Shown here: piece by piece, positions 37,073 to 46,137 of the stretch
How positions within the stretch are numbered: position 1 is the stretch's first letter
Layout of the letters: each line of letters opens with the position of its first letter
Assembly (NCBI RefSeq): GCF_030464885.1
Contig: NZ_JALPRJ010000018.1
Location: 1-64,000, forward strand
Source of the DNA: Caballeronia sp. SEWSISQ10-4 2
GTDB taxonomy: Bacteria; Pseudomonadota; Gammaproteobacteria; Burkholderiales; Burkholderiaceae
DNA length: 64,000 bases
Direction: 5' to 3'
Notes under the pieces: model-generated
Databases searched by the model: none
The model's input: only the letters and a program-made list of their open reading frames with translations
Told to the model about the DNA's origin: nothing
Translations under genes and position numbers: made by a program

Positions 37073-38203
37073 GGAAGGCCTGCATAAATCGTGCACGATT
37101 GAGTTTCCAAATAGGCCGACGACTGCGACGATTTGGGCATGAGAGAAGCTAATCTGGGATTGGATTTGACGACCAAACGAACGCGTAAGCGGGAGTTCCT
37201 CGACCAGATGAACCGTGTGGTTCCGTGGGGCGAACTGGTGGCGCTGGTATTGCCGCCTGCACCCGAAGGTAAGCGAGGGCGGCGGCCGTTTCCCGTAGAG
37301 ACGATGTTGCGCATCCACTTCATGCAGCAGTGGTTCACCTTGAGCGATCCTGCAATGGGCGAGGCGTTTCATGACGTGCCGCTGTTTCGGGACTTTGCCG
37401 CACTGGACAACTGGAACATGCGTCTGCCTGACGAGAGCACAATCTTGCGATTCAGCCATCTGCTTGAGAAGCACGAGCTTGCAGCCCAGATGCTCGCCAC
37501 GGTCAATGCGGTGCTTAGCAGAAAAGGGCTGCTGCTCAAAGCGGGTAGGGCCGTTGATGCTACGCTGATCGCAGCGCCCAGCTTGACCAAGAAAGGCAAT
37601 CAGTGGTACTTCGGTATGACAGCGCATATTGGCGTAGACGCCGAATTCCGGCTGGTACACGCAGTTCAGGGAACGGCTGCGAACGTGCACGACATAGTCA
37701 AAGCGGAAGCGTTGCTACACGGCAAGGAAACTGTTGTGTACGGTGATGCGGGGCTATCGTGGGATACAAAAACGTACGAACGCAAAGGCAGTGCAATGGA
37801 TGGTCGCGATGTGCCCTGGCGAGCGCGCGGCGCTGGACAAGAACGACGCGCTTGATCGCATCGTCAATGAAATCGAATGCCTTAAAGCAAGCGTGCGAGC
37901 CAAGGTAGAGCATCCGTTTCGGGTGATTAAACTACAGTTTGGCGTCGCGAAAGCGCGCTACCGTGGTCTGAAGAAAAACACCGCACAACTGACAACGCTG
38001 TTCGCGCTGTCCAATCTTTGGATGGCACGTCGCAAGCTGCTGAAAATGTGAATGGTAGGCGCCACAAGAGCTGTGATCCACAAACATCAAGCTCAATTTC
38101 TGTTCCGTATTCATTCGGTTCGCAACGCTAAAACGACTTCTGAGATCCACCAATTTCGAATCCGGTGAACAGTCACGCTGGAAATGAGTTGTTCAGACCT
38201 TCC
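37073..38203 (+). mobile_element. IS5-family element, inactive
   Basis: 1131 bp with imperfect ends GGAAGGCCTGCATAAATC and, as reverse complement at the right, GGAAGGTCTGAACAACTC. Flanks are TTAG on the left and TTGG on the right, an imperfect 4-bp target. Its 3' end is duplicated at 34080-34322. It abuts a short IS6-type end (GGTACTGTCACGTTGTTG, 37030-37047). Confidence 0.8.
37139..38051 (+). pseudogene. IS5-family transposase, frameshifted and internally deleted
   Basis: The first frame runs from ATG 37139 (MREANLGLDLTTKRTRKREF) to VVYGDAG. The second continues YRGIQKRTNAKAVQWMVAM to LWMARRKLLKM at 38051; one base is missing near 37754. In addition AAPSLTKKGNQWYFGM lacks about 16 residues that IS5 transposases have between the two halves of this motif. 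Both defects should abolish activity. Confidence 0.82.
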
Positions 38204-38329
38204 TTGGATAATCGAGCAACCCGGCGCCGAACACAGCACCACCAGAAACAGAAACTGAACACTCGCGCTTAACTCGACACCGTTCCACTCGGCAACACAC
38301 ATTGCCGCGCCCAAACCGAATCAAAGAAA

Positions 38330-38482
38330 ATGCTCACCGAAACGTATGCACCAGTACACATAATTGCGTTAATCGCGCTAACAGCAATCTTTGGCTTCAT
38401 CGCCCTCTTCACCGGCTGGACACGAATTGGCCTGATCTTGATCGCCGCCGCTATCAGCATCGCTATCTACATGCATACCTAA
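38330..38482 (+). CDS. Possible 50-residue two-helix membrane protein
   Basis: ATG 38330 to TAA 38482 encodes a very hydrophobic product: MLTETYAPVHIIALIALTAI, a first membrane helix to FTGWTR, then IGLILIAAAISIAIYMHT as a second. The ribosome site is weak (AAAGA). The base composition is less G+C-rich than neighbours. It lies between IS remnants. Type I toxins and small envelope proteins look like this, but no antitoxin RNA or family can be named. Confidence 0.42.
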   Translation: MLTETYAPVHIIALIALTAIFGFIALFTGWTRIGLILIAAAISIAIYMHT

Positions 38483-38581
38483 CCAACAACGGAAACGCGA
38501 AACCGATCAACCGGCGTGCCCACTTCAACCGGCACCAGCGTAAGGAAATTGGGTCGACGGCCTCGCCTGCACAACTCGGCA

Positions 38582-38820
38582 CGGTACTGTCACGTTGTTG
38601 GCATGTTGCCGGAAATGCAGCGACAATTGTGGGTATGACACGAACCGCCCTTCAGCAAAGCGCACCTGCCACCGACGCTATCTCCTATGCCGGGCATCGA
38701 TTCCCGCCCGACGTGATCAGCTATTCGGTGCGGTTGTACTACCGTTTTCCGCTGAGTCTGCGCATGATCGAGGAGTTGCTTGCTGAAACGCGCAGGAGAA
38801 ACGGCAGGCACGTAAGCAGG
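38582..38820 (+). pseudogene. IS6-family left end and transposase N-terminal fragment
   Basis: GGTACTGTCACGTTGTTG at 38583-38600 also occurs at 37030-37047 and looks like an IS6-type terminal repeat. It is followed by ISYAGHRFPPDVISYSVRLY and RFPLSLRMIEELLAETR, the IS6 transposase helix-turn-helix start. The frame then ends; no DDE domain follows. Only an end fragment remains. Confidence 0.68.
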
Positions 38821-39286
38821 CCCTCGAGGCTTGGGAAACCGTGACCGGAAATCCAATGCTAGATCGTCTTGCTGTATAATTTAGGAGCACATATTTAACG
38901 ATTTCGATAACACGACCTTCAACAACGTGGCAGTACCGCCCGTTGTGTGAAATGCCAACCGAGTGCATCGAAAAGACATCTTTACCTATACGAAACACTT
39001 CGACCAGACCGCCTATTTGTACCCGTGCTGTAGCAATCCGAAAATCAGTGTTACAAAGATGATTCGTTCGTCATCCATCAATTGTTTGTGGAACGCATGT
39101 CAGTGGACCAATCGTCGGCAAAGAGCCATCGCGCGGACGCGAATAGCTAAAATCCGCTTCACAGTGCAGCGCCCCACTGTCGATCATGAGATGGTTGTCG
39201 CGCTGTAGATCGTCAATGAAGGTGAGACCGTCGTAGCCAACGATCGTGTCCTTACCGTTTTCCACACTTTGTCACGAGGGACCAAT

Positions 39287-39649
39287 ATGAAACTGATTGC
39301 CGCCCGCATGGAGCGTATCAAACCGTCGCCGAGTTTAATGGCCACAGCACGCGTGCAGGAACTGCGCGCGGCAGGCCGGGACATCGTCGGCCTGACGTCC
39401 GGCGAGCCGGACTTCGACACGCCGCCGCATATAGTCGAAGCCGCCTATGCTGCGATGAAGGCAGGTAAGACTCGCTACACGGTGGTGGATGGTACGCCGG
39501 AACTCAAGCGCGCCATATGCGATAAATTCGAGCGCGAGAACGGGCTGATTTTTGCCCCAGATGAAATCACGGCTGGGAACGGCGGCAAACAGGGGGTAGT
39601 CAAGTCACTGACTGCGGGTATCTGCGTAGCCATGTCTCAAAACACGTGA
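39287..39649 (+). pseudogene. Aspartate aminotransferase-like N-terminal fragment
   Basis: From ATG 39287 the product reads MKLIAARMERIKPSPSLMAT, GLTSGEPDFDTPPHIVEAAY and FAPDEITAGNGGKQ, the N-terminal arm and small domain of class I aminotransferases. After about residue 105 the sequence departs from the family (VVKSLTAGICVAMSQNT) and stops, without the PLP-lysine domain. The full protein should be about 400 residues. The 3' part was lost by rearrangement. Confidence 0.8.
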
Positions 39650-39845
39650 TATTTGCGGCGATGGTATATCGCTTCACCTTCGTCGGTGCCACTGCCCAAT
39701 AGGCGTGAAACACTCGTAGCCACCTGCCAGCTTCGCGACACCATCATCCTGACGGTTGACGCCCCGTATGGGCGCGTCTGGACTCGACCTGCACGTAACA
39801 TGGTCGGCAGCGCGGCGAGAACATCAGCGTCGCCGCCGCCCAGAC

Positions 39846-41045
39846 TCAGAAGTGGTGCACAACACCCACGCCGACGGCGATCTGACTGCGCGACGACGAC
39901 GGAGTGCTACTGAAGCCATCGCCGAGCGATGGCGTCGCGATGATAACCTTGTCGTTGCTCGACAAGGTGTTGCCGCTCGCGCGTTGACCCGATTCGACCG
40001 CGTAGAGTCCGGTACGCTTCGAGAGACTGTAGTACTGCGACAGCGTGAATTGGTGATACTGCGCGGCATTCGAAATGCCATTCGCGAGCGTCGCGCGCGT
40101 ATAACTGTAGCCGCTTGCAAAGTCCCACGATGTCGATGGTCGGAAGTGCAGCACCGCACCAGCCGAGTTAAAGATGGCCGTGTCGCGAAACGCTGAACCG
40201 GTGCCCGGGATGTACTGTACGTTCGAGTACGAAGCTGACAAGTCCCAGACATCCGAGAAGCGGTAGCCGCCGGTCACGGCGAAACGCTGCTGCGCCTGCG
40301 CGGTCTGGTAGCCGTTGTTGATCGCCGAGACGGCCGGTTCCGCACCGCCGTTAGAGGTTGTCGAGGACGCGCCCCAGGCGCCGCCCCCCGGCGTCGAGTT
40401 GTTGACGCGCTCGAACGCGGCTCCGATCCCGAACGGCCCGTTTGCGTATTGCAGGCCCGCGGTCCAGGTCGAACCGGCATTGACGCTGCCCGGCACGCCC
40501 CCTAACGCGTAGGACGCGCCGAACGTGAGGCCGCCGATCGTCGGCGACTGGTAGACGAGCGAGTTGTTGGCGCGATAGATGTTGTCGAGGGAATCAATGT
40601 CGCCCGGATGCGCGCCAAAATAGCCGGTCAACCAGGTGGTCGGACTCCATGGCGCGAGGGTCGTGTAATAGGCTGTGTACTGGCGGCCTGCAGTCAGCGT
40701 ACCGAAGCGGGCGTCGGTCAGGCCGACCCACGACTGGCGCGTGAACAACCCGCCCGTGAACTGCGAGGTGCCGTTCGCGCTGTTTATGCCGGCCTCGAGC
40801 GTGAAGATCGCCTTGATGCCGCTGCCGAGATCCTCGCTGCCCTTCAGGCCGAAGCGGCTGCCGGCCCACACGCCCGAGGTCATCTTGACGAGGGACTGGC
40901 CGCCTGTGGTCGAGCCGAGCGAGGTGGCGCTGTTTTGCCACGAGAGGCCGTTATCGACGACCCCGTATAGCGTTACGCTGCTCTGCGCCTGCGCGCCCAC
41001 ACACGCGCCACCAAGGAGGCACGACGCGATGATTGTCTTTTTCAT
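39846..41045 (-). CDS. Gram-negative porin
   Basis: 399 residues. Signal peptide MKKTIIASCLLGGACVGAQA is followed by SSVTLYGVVDNGLSWQNSAT, then FGLKGSEDLGSGIKAIFTLE and LGTLTAGRQ-type strands, ending VGVGVVHHF. The length, loop pattern and terminal phenylalanine are complete. It is monocistronic, with a 700-base upstream region. It is the third complete porin gene of the window and differs clearly from the others in its loops. Confidence 0.93.
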   Translation of the reverse strand: MKKTIIASCLLGGACVGAQAQSSVTLYGVVDNGLSWQNSATSLGSTTGGQSLVKMTSGVWAGSRFGLKGSEDLGSGIKAIFTLEAGINSANGTSQFTGGLFTRQSWVGLTDARFGTLTAGRQYTAYYTTLAPWSPTTWLTGYFGAHPGDIDSLDNIYRANNSLVYQSPTIGGLTFGASYALGGVPGSVNAGSTWTAGLQYANGPFGIGAAFERVNNSTPGGGAWGASSTTSNGGAEPAVSAINNGYQTAQAQQRFAVTGGYRFSDVWDLSASYSNVQYIPGTGSAFRDTAIFNSAGAVLHFRPSTSWDFASGYSYTRATLANGISNAAQYHQFTLSQYYSLSKRTGLYAVESGQRASGNTLSSNDKVIIATPSLGDGFSSTPSSSRSQIAVGVGVVHHF

Positions 41046-41747
41046 GATTTGTAATCCTACTCAATTGACGAAAATTAATGGCGCTGCTTCGACACCGCGT
41101 CCCTGTGTCAGGCCAGCATGGTCAGCCAGCGCGCCTCGCGAACGAGCAACGTATACGGGGTGACACGCGGCCGCTGCTATAGCCGAAGCCTGCGCCGACA
41201 ATGCCGTGCTACGTGACACTCCTCTGCGCGAAAGCGGCAGGTAAGATGGTGTTTAGAGCGGGGAATGCAGCTGCTATTTTTTTCAACATGATAAGGATAC
41301 CTATTAATTAAATGGACCCCGAAAACCTGATTCGGGTAGTTGTTCTGCCGAATCGCTGGTAGTGCACGCCTGGAGTTCTGCGATGCGTGAACTACGACTC
41401 CTGCGCTGATTCCCATTTGACCAAGAACGTGCTTGGGCACGGTCAGAGATACATCCTTCGTCGATTGGTGGTTATCGTTGAGTCGGCACAGTCGATGTCA
41501 AGCAAGCCACCGATGAGAGCGGATGTCCTCTCGTTCCGATCACCGGTACCCAAGCGATTTGCAATGATTGCCTCGATTCGCGCGAAAGAACGGCTGCAAA
41601 ATGCTTACAAAGGCCGATGGCATAGCCGATTGGCTCCGTATCCTCGATGGCTGGTGAAAGCTGGTCCTGTAACCGCGATGCAGGTCATGCTGACCTGGAG
41701 CTTGTCAAGCGCATCGGCTTGCGCGGAACCAAGGCGAGGGACGAAAG
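41046..41747. other. Intergenic region upstream of a porin
   Basis: About 700 bases without a supported gene. It must include the promoter of the leftward porin. A short dyad CCCGAA-N7-TTCGGG lies at 41318-41336. The frames present resemble no family I know. Confidence 0.5.
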
Positions 41748-42314
41748 CTAAGCCCGCTCCTGCATTTTGGAAATCAGGCATTCCAGCACCCATTCAATGA
41801 GTTGATCCGTGTCTTTTGCGGCGCGAGCCCCGGGCAACTGTGTGTCTTCGTACAAAGTGAAGACGGGCTTCAACCATTTCAGTCCCAAAGCCATCTCTGA
41901 AACGGTGCCCATGCCCCCGCCGATCGCCACCAGGCAGATGCCGCTGCGGGCGATCAGCGCGTTTCGCATCTCGCCGATACCCGTGGGAATGGCAACCGTC
42001 AGGTACTGGTTCGCGCCCGATAGATCATCCTCAGGCAAAATCCCCACAGCAATACCTCCAAAGTCTGATGCACCGCGGGCGGCTGCCTCCATTACCCCGC
42101 CGCGGCCTCCGCACACAATGGGCACTCCTGCGGTGGCCAAGATGCTAGCAACCTCGTATGCCGCCTCGCACTCCCGGGTACCGCCGTCACCCGGACCAAT
42201 GATCCCGACCGGCAGCGGACATCTGCCCGCTCCGAATTGAATCCCAGTCAGCAGCTCCAAAGCTTTAATGCCCGCGTTCGAGAGCTGCTTGCTCGCGCCG
42301 ACTTGTGATGACAT
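41748..42314 (-). CDS. SLOG-superfamily (TIGR00725/LOG-like) nucleotide-binding protein
   Basis: 188 residues. The Rossmann-like SLOG fold is shown by VGIIGPGDGGTRECE, IVCGGRGGVMEAAARGASDF and the family box AIGGGMGTVSEMALGLKWL, which corresponds to the PGGxGTxxE signature of LOG enzymes. Relatives bind or cleave nucleotide-derived ligands; LOG itself releases cytokinin bases. The start overlaps the end of the ABC permease gene by 50 bases in another frame, so it is the last gene of the import operon. Its task there is unknown. Confidence 0.8.
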   Translation of the reverse strand: MSSQVGASKQLSNAGIKALELLTGIQFGAGRCPLPVGIIGPGDGGTRECEAAYEVASILATAGVPIVCGGRGGVMEAAARGASDFGGIAVGILPEDDLSGANQYLTVAIPTGIGEMRNALIARSGICLVAIGGGMGTVSEMALGLKWLKPVFTLYEDTQLPGARAAKDTDQLIEWVLECLISKMQERA

Positions 42315-43086
42315 CGCCTACCCCTAAAACAAGGATACAAATACCAAGCAGCACCAGGGACATCGCGGCCGCTTCCGGAAAGTCACCACCCGAGTCAGAC
42401 ACCTTAGCCAATAGCAATAGCGGCACGATGTTGAGTTGAGTACCGACCAAAGCCAATGCCGTCCCGTAGGTGCCCATCGCTAATGCAGCGACCAGGCACG
42501 CGCTGGAAAGAACTGATGGCATTACCTCAGGAACGACCGTGTCCCAAAAGGCTCTTGCGCGAGATGCACCCAAGGTACGAGCGGCCAACAATGGACGGTC
42601 ATCCAGATTCGCAAAGACCGGGTACAGCGACAGCGCCACCCTGGGGATGAGATAGTACGCATAGGCAAATCCCAGTCCGGCGACCGAGTAAATCCAACTC
42701 CCTACGCGCGCCGGATCGGCTCCAAGCTCCGCAAGCAATTGCGTCACGAGACCCGCACGGCCGAACGCCAGAATGAACCCGTACGCAATCACAAGGCCAG
42801 AGAAGGCCAGAGGCAGTCCCAGTAGCGTCATCATCCATTGCCGTCTGCCTTCGGGCTGCCGGGCGAGCTCGATGGCAATTGCGGCACCTACCAATGCCGA
42901 CAGCGCGCCTGCGATGAGCCCTAGCAGGACCGTATTGCGCACCGCACCCAGGAAAAGCGCATCTCTGAAAATTCGGCCGAATGCAGAACCACCATCGCTG
43001 AATGCCTCGGGCGCAAGCGCAAAGAGCGGCAGCCCGAAGAAAATAAGCATGAATATCCAGGCCGGTAGGCCCCCGAAGCGGTTCAT
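42265..43086 (-). CDS. ABC transporter permease (first of two)
   Basis: 273 residues with six or so membrane helices. The ABC-binding EAA loop is visible as AARTLGASRARAFWDTVVPE, followed by VMPSVLSSACLVAALAMGTY. This is the BinPDT type of ferric, polyamine and phosphonate importers. The start lies two bases after the stop of the binding-protein gene, and its 3' end overlaps the SLOG gene. With the second permease (45218) it would form a heterodimeric channel. Confidence 0.9.
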   Translation of the reverse strand: MNRFGGLPAWIFMLIFFGLPLFALAPEAFSDGGSAFGRIFRDALFLGAVRNTVLLGLIAGALSALVGAAIAIELARQPEGRRQWMMTLLGLPLAFSGLVIAYGFILAFGRAGLVTQLLAELGADPARVGSWIYSVAGLGFAYAYYLIPRVALSLYPVFANLDDRPLLAARTLGASRARAFWDTVVPEVMPSVLSSACLVAALAMGTYGTALALVGTQLNIVPLLLLAKVSDSGGDFPEAAAMSLVLLGICILVLGVGDVITSRREQAALERGH

Positions 43087-43088
43087 GG

Positions 43089-44162
43089 TTACTTCCCCAG
43101 CACAGCTTGAGCCCAGAGGCTACTAACCTCTGAACTACGCTCAGATGCCTTGACGACGTCGAGCGGCAGAAGTTGGGGGGCCGGAGGCATCTTCGATCGC
43201 ACATCCGGTGGCAAGCGGAGGCCTGGGACTGCCGGGCGGACAAAGCCCTGCGCAAAGAGGCTTTGGCCGGCTTCGCTCATGGTGAAGTTCAACCACAGCT
43301 TGGCGGCGTTAGGATTGGGCGCATTCTTCACCAAGCTGATTGCGTACGGCGCAGCAATGCTAGCTTCCTTGGGGATAACTACCTCAGCCGCGTCGCCCAT
43401 TCCGTCGACATATTTGGCCTTGAGGCCATCGTTCTCATAGCCGATCCAGATGGGGACCTCGCCTTTGAGGAACTTGGCGTACGGCGTTGTACCTTCGACG
43501 CGCATGACGTTGCCGGCGCCTTGGAGCCGGCCGAGATAGTCGGTACCTGGCTTGATGTTGTCTATTGATCCGCCGTTTGCGTATGCGGCCGCAAAGACAA
43601 CGACCTGGCCAACGCCGGTGGAACGGGGGTCGAGGTACACGATGCTGTTGCGGTATTCGGGCTTGACCAGGTCGGCCCAGCTCGTGGGGACGTTTCGAAC
43701 AAGCTTCTTGTTGACCAAAAATGCGACGTTCAGCGTGTGGATGGTGAACCACTTCCCGCTCGCCTCACGGAACACCGTCGGAAGCTTCTCGAAGTTGATG
43801 GGCTGGAAAGGAGCAACCACGTCCTTCTTGACGGCGTCCACGGCCGAAGCCGCAAAGTAGTAAGCAGTATCGGCTTGCGGCCTGCGACGGCTCTTTTCGA
43901 GGGCGAAGACGGTAGCAGCCGATCCCAGATCATTGTAGGTGATGTCGACTTCGGGGTAGCGCTTCTTGAAGTCCCGGAAGAGCCCCTTCCAGTTGACCCA
44001 CTCGGGGCCCGTATCAAAAGAGACCACGACGCCTTCTTTCTTCGCAGCCTCGTAGATCGGCTTTTCACCGGGATAAAGCTCGGCCCCCTCAAATGAGAAT
44101 GCAGGCATGGCCACTGCCAGTGGTGCGGCTCCGAGCGCGGCAAGAAGTTGGCGACGTTTCAT
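43089..44162 (-). CDS. ABC transporter periplasmic substrate-binding protein
   Basis: 357 residues. A signal peptide (KRRQLLAALGAAPLAVAMPA) directs export. The body matches extracellular binding proteins of the ferric iron/2-aminoethylphosphonate/polyamine class: EAAKKEGVVVSFDTGPEWVN, RYPEVDITYNDLGSAATVFA, FTIHTLNVAFLVNKKLV and WIGYENDGLKAKYVDGMGD. Tyrosine pairs used by ferric-binding proteins are not obvious, so the ligand is left open. It is in the middle of a five-gene leftward operon. Confidence 0.9.
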   Translation of the reverse strand: MKRRQLLAALGAAPLAVAMPAFSFEGAELYPGEKPIYEAAKKEGVVVSFDTGPEWVNWKGLFRDFKKRYPEVDITYNDLGSAATVFALEKSRRRPQADTAYYFAASAVDAVKKDVVAPFQPINFEKLPTVFREASGKWFTIHTLNVAFLVNKKLVRNVPTSWADLVKPEYRNSIVYLDPRSTGVGQVVVFAAAYANGGSIDNIKPGTDYLGRLQGAGNVMRVEGTTPYAKFLKGEVPIWIGYENDGLKAKYVDGMGDAAEVVIPKEASIAAPYAISLVKNAPNPNAAKLWLNFTMSEAGQSLFAQGFVRPAVPGLRLPPDVRSKMPPAPQLLPLDVVKASERSSEVSSLWAQAVLGK

Positions 44163-44192
44163 GGTTGTCTACTTGAAAAAATGAGTGAGCGC

Positions 44193-45221
44193 TTAGTGAT
44201 CAAGCAACCTGATGTGCTCGGGCGGGAACGAAATCGAGTTCGCGGCAACCGTATGGGCTTCTGCCAGTACGGCTTTTGAAGCGCCCTCGATTAGAAAATC
44301 GTATCGAACGACCGAGCCTAGATAGCGCTGCGTTCCCACCTTTCCATGGAACGTGTTGGGTGCACCGGTCGCTGGATCACCGACGACATGCTCCGGACGG
44401 ATCATCATGAAGACCGAGTCGCCAGTCGTCCGGCCCTCCGTTGGCGTATTGACCTTCGCAAACCCCAGATCGACGGTCTGCTTGTCCACTACGGTGCCTG
44501 CAAATATGGTTGAAAGGCCTACAAATTCCGCCACCGCGCTGGTCGCGGGCCTTTGATAAATCTCGTGGGGAGTGGCCAGTTGCAACAGCCGGCCGTCCTT
44601 CATCACTGCAACGCGATCGGCCATCGTCAACGCTTCCTCCTGGTCATGAGTCACCATAAGCGTGGTCGCATTGAATCGCTTTTGCAGTGTTCGAATCTGA
44701 TCCCGAAGGAACCCTCGAATTCCGGCGTCGAGAGCCGCCAGCGGCTCATCGAGCAGCAGCGCTTTAGGGTTGATCGCAAGGGCTCGGGCTAGAGCCACTC
44801 GTTGCTGTTGGCCACCAGATAGCTTCGATACCGATTTTGTTGAAAATTCCCCCAGACTAACGAGCTCCAGCAGTTCTTGCGCTCTCTGCATCCGCTCGTC
44901 TTTAGAGACCTTCCTCAGCTTTAACCCATACGCCACGTTCTCCGCAACGTTCAGGTGCGGAAAGAGCGAGTAGCTTTGGAACACCATGCCAACATTCCGC
45001 AGGTGAACTGGCTTTTTGGATAGGTCGTCGCCATCAAGCAGGATGGAGCCTTCGTTCCCGCTTTCCAGACCGGAGACGAGTTTTAGGAGGGTCGACTTAC
45101 CCGATCCGCTCGGACCAATCACTGCGACCAGTTCGCCCGTCCGGATGTCGATGGTGACATTAGAAAGTCCCTGATTTGTTCCGGGGTAGCGATAGCTGAC
45201 GTTGTTTAGTACAAGACTCAT
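44193..45221 (-). CDS. ABC transporter ATP-binding protein
   Basis: 342 residues. Walker A GPSGSGKSTLLKLVSGLESG, Q-loop in VGMVFQSYSLFPHLNV, signature KLSGGQQQRVALARALAI, Walker B ALLLDEPLAALD and switch histidine in MVTHDQEEALTMADRVAV are all intact. The C-terminal TOBE domain (from about residue 240) is as in PotA/FbpC-type importers. It overlaps the upstream permease gene by four bases, confirming a single transcript. It powers the import system described around it. Confidence 0.95.
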   Translation of the reverse strand: MSLVLNNVSYRYPGTNQGLSNVTIDIRTGELVAVIGPSGSGKSTLLKLVSGLESGNEGSILLDGDDLSKKPVHLRNVGMVFQSYSLFPHLNVAENVAYGLKLRKVSKDERMQRAQELLELVSLGEFSTKSVSKLSGGQQQRVALARALAINPKALLLDEPLAALDAGIRGFLRDQIRTLQKRFNATTLMVTHDQEEALTMADRVAVMKDGRLLQLATPHEIYQRPATSAVAEFVGLSTIFAGTVVDKQTVDLGFAKVNTPTEGRTTGDSVFMMIRPEHVVGDPATGAPNTFHGKVGTQRYLGSVVRYDFLIEGASKAVLAEAHTVAANSISFPPEHIRLLDH

Positions 45222-45982
45222 GCTCTTCTCATGATGGTGGAAGACACCAGGGCGGATGCGCTGGCCAGCAGAAGCAAGATCACGGTTGCTGCACAGGCAA
45301 ATCCCGTCGCGCCATAGAACGCTTGTAGCAAGACAACGGGATAGGTGCGGTTCTGGAAGCTGGTAAGGAGGTTGGAGAGTCCGAATTCGCCGACGGAGAT
45401 CGCCGCGACCATGACCAATCCACTCATTAGACTCTGCCGCAGGTTTGGCACGACGACGCCGAAGAAGGATTGGGTAGGCCGCGCCCCCAGGGTGGCTGCT
45501 GCACGTTCAAAACGCCCGAGATCAAGGTGCCGCAGGTCCGCGAGAAGCGTGTTGGTCAGGTAAGGAAGCGTGTGGACTGCATGCGCGGCGATGAGCAGCC
45601 AAAGTGTGCCAAGCCATGGCATGGCATCGGTGTTGAAAACAATGATGTAGCCAAAGCCCAACGTGATCGTGGGCACAGCTACAGGCATCGCGCTTACGAT
45701 CTTCGCGGCCAAGCTTCCTCGGCGACCAGCGCCGCTATACAGACTGTATGCGAGGGGGACCGCCAAAATCGTATTGATGAGGCATGTCGATAAGGCAACA
45801 ATCAAGCTTGTCGTGAATGCCTTGCGGAAAGACGAGTCTTGCCAAAGGTCTGCGTACCAATGCCCGGTGAGTCCGGTTGGAAGAATAGTGTTGGTCCACG
45901 AGGATCCCCCGCTACCAACGACGAGCAGCAGGATCGGTAGGACAAGATAGATACCGTACGCCACGGTAATGCCACGAATCAC
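45218..45982 (-). CDS. ABC transporter permease (second)
   Basis: 254 residues from GTG 45982, the first gene of the operon. About six membrane helices; the EAA loop appears as RAAATLGARPTQSFFGVVVP, followed by NLRQSLMSGLVMVAAISVGE. It shares the BinPDT fold with the other permease and overlaps the ATPase gene by ATGA. A divergent LysR gene begins 155 bases upstream and probably regulates the operon. Confidence 0.9.
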   Translation of the reverse strand: MIRGITVAYGIYLVLPILLLVVGSGGSSWTNTILPTGLTGHWYADLWQDSSFRKAFTTSLIVALSTCLINTILAVPLAYSLYSGAGRRGSLAAKIVSAMPVAVPTITLGFGYIIVFNTDAMPWLGTLWLLIAAHAVHTLPYLTNTLLADLRHLDLGRFERAAATLGARPTQSFFGVVVPNLRQSLMSGLVMVAAISVGEFGLSNLLTSFQNRTYPVVLLQAFYGATGFACAATVILLLLASASALVSSTIMRRA

Positions 45983-46137
45983 GGTGTTGTCTCCATCGGG
46001 CTGAGCCCTTTGTACAGCAGCTCCGCGGCCGCTGAATCATATTTTCATCAAATGTAAGGCCCGCAGTGCAACGTGACTAGTGAATAATGGGATGGAACAC
46101 TTGAGAAAATGGAAACAATCTAGACGGATACGATGGC

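Noticed and set aside
37073-38203. Composite transposon with two full IS5 copies around lpxD and porin
   Set aside because: Only a 240-bp 3' end exists on the left and neither copy has an intact transposase; direct repeats are reported instead.
38330-38482. Type I toxin-antitoxin pair
   Set aside because: Hydrophobic product fits, but no antisense RNA promoter or known toxin family could be seen.
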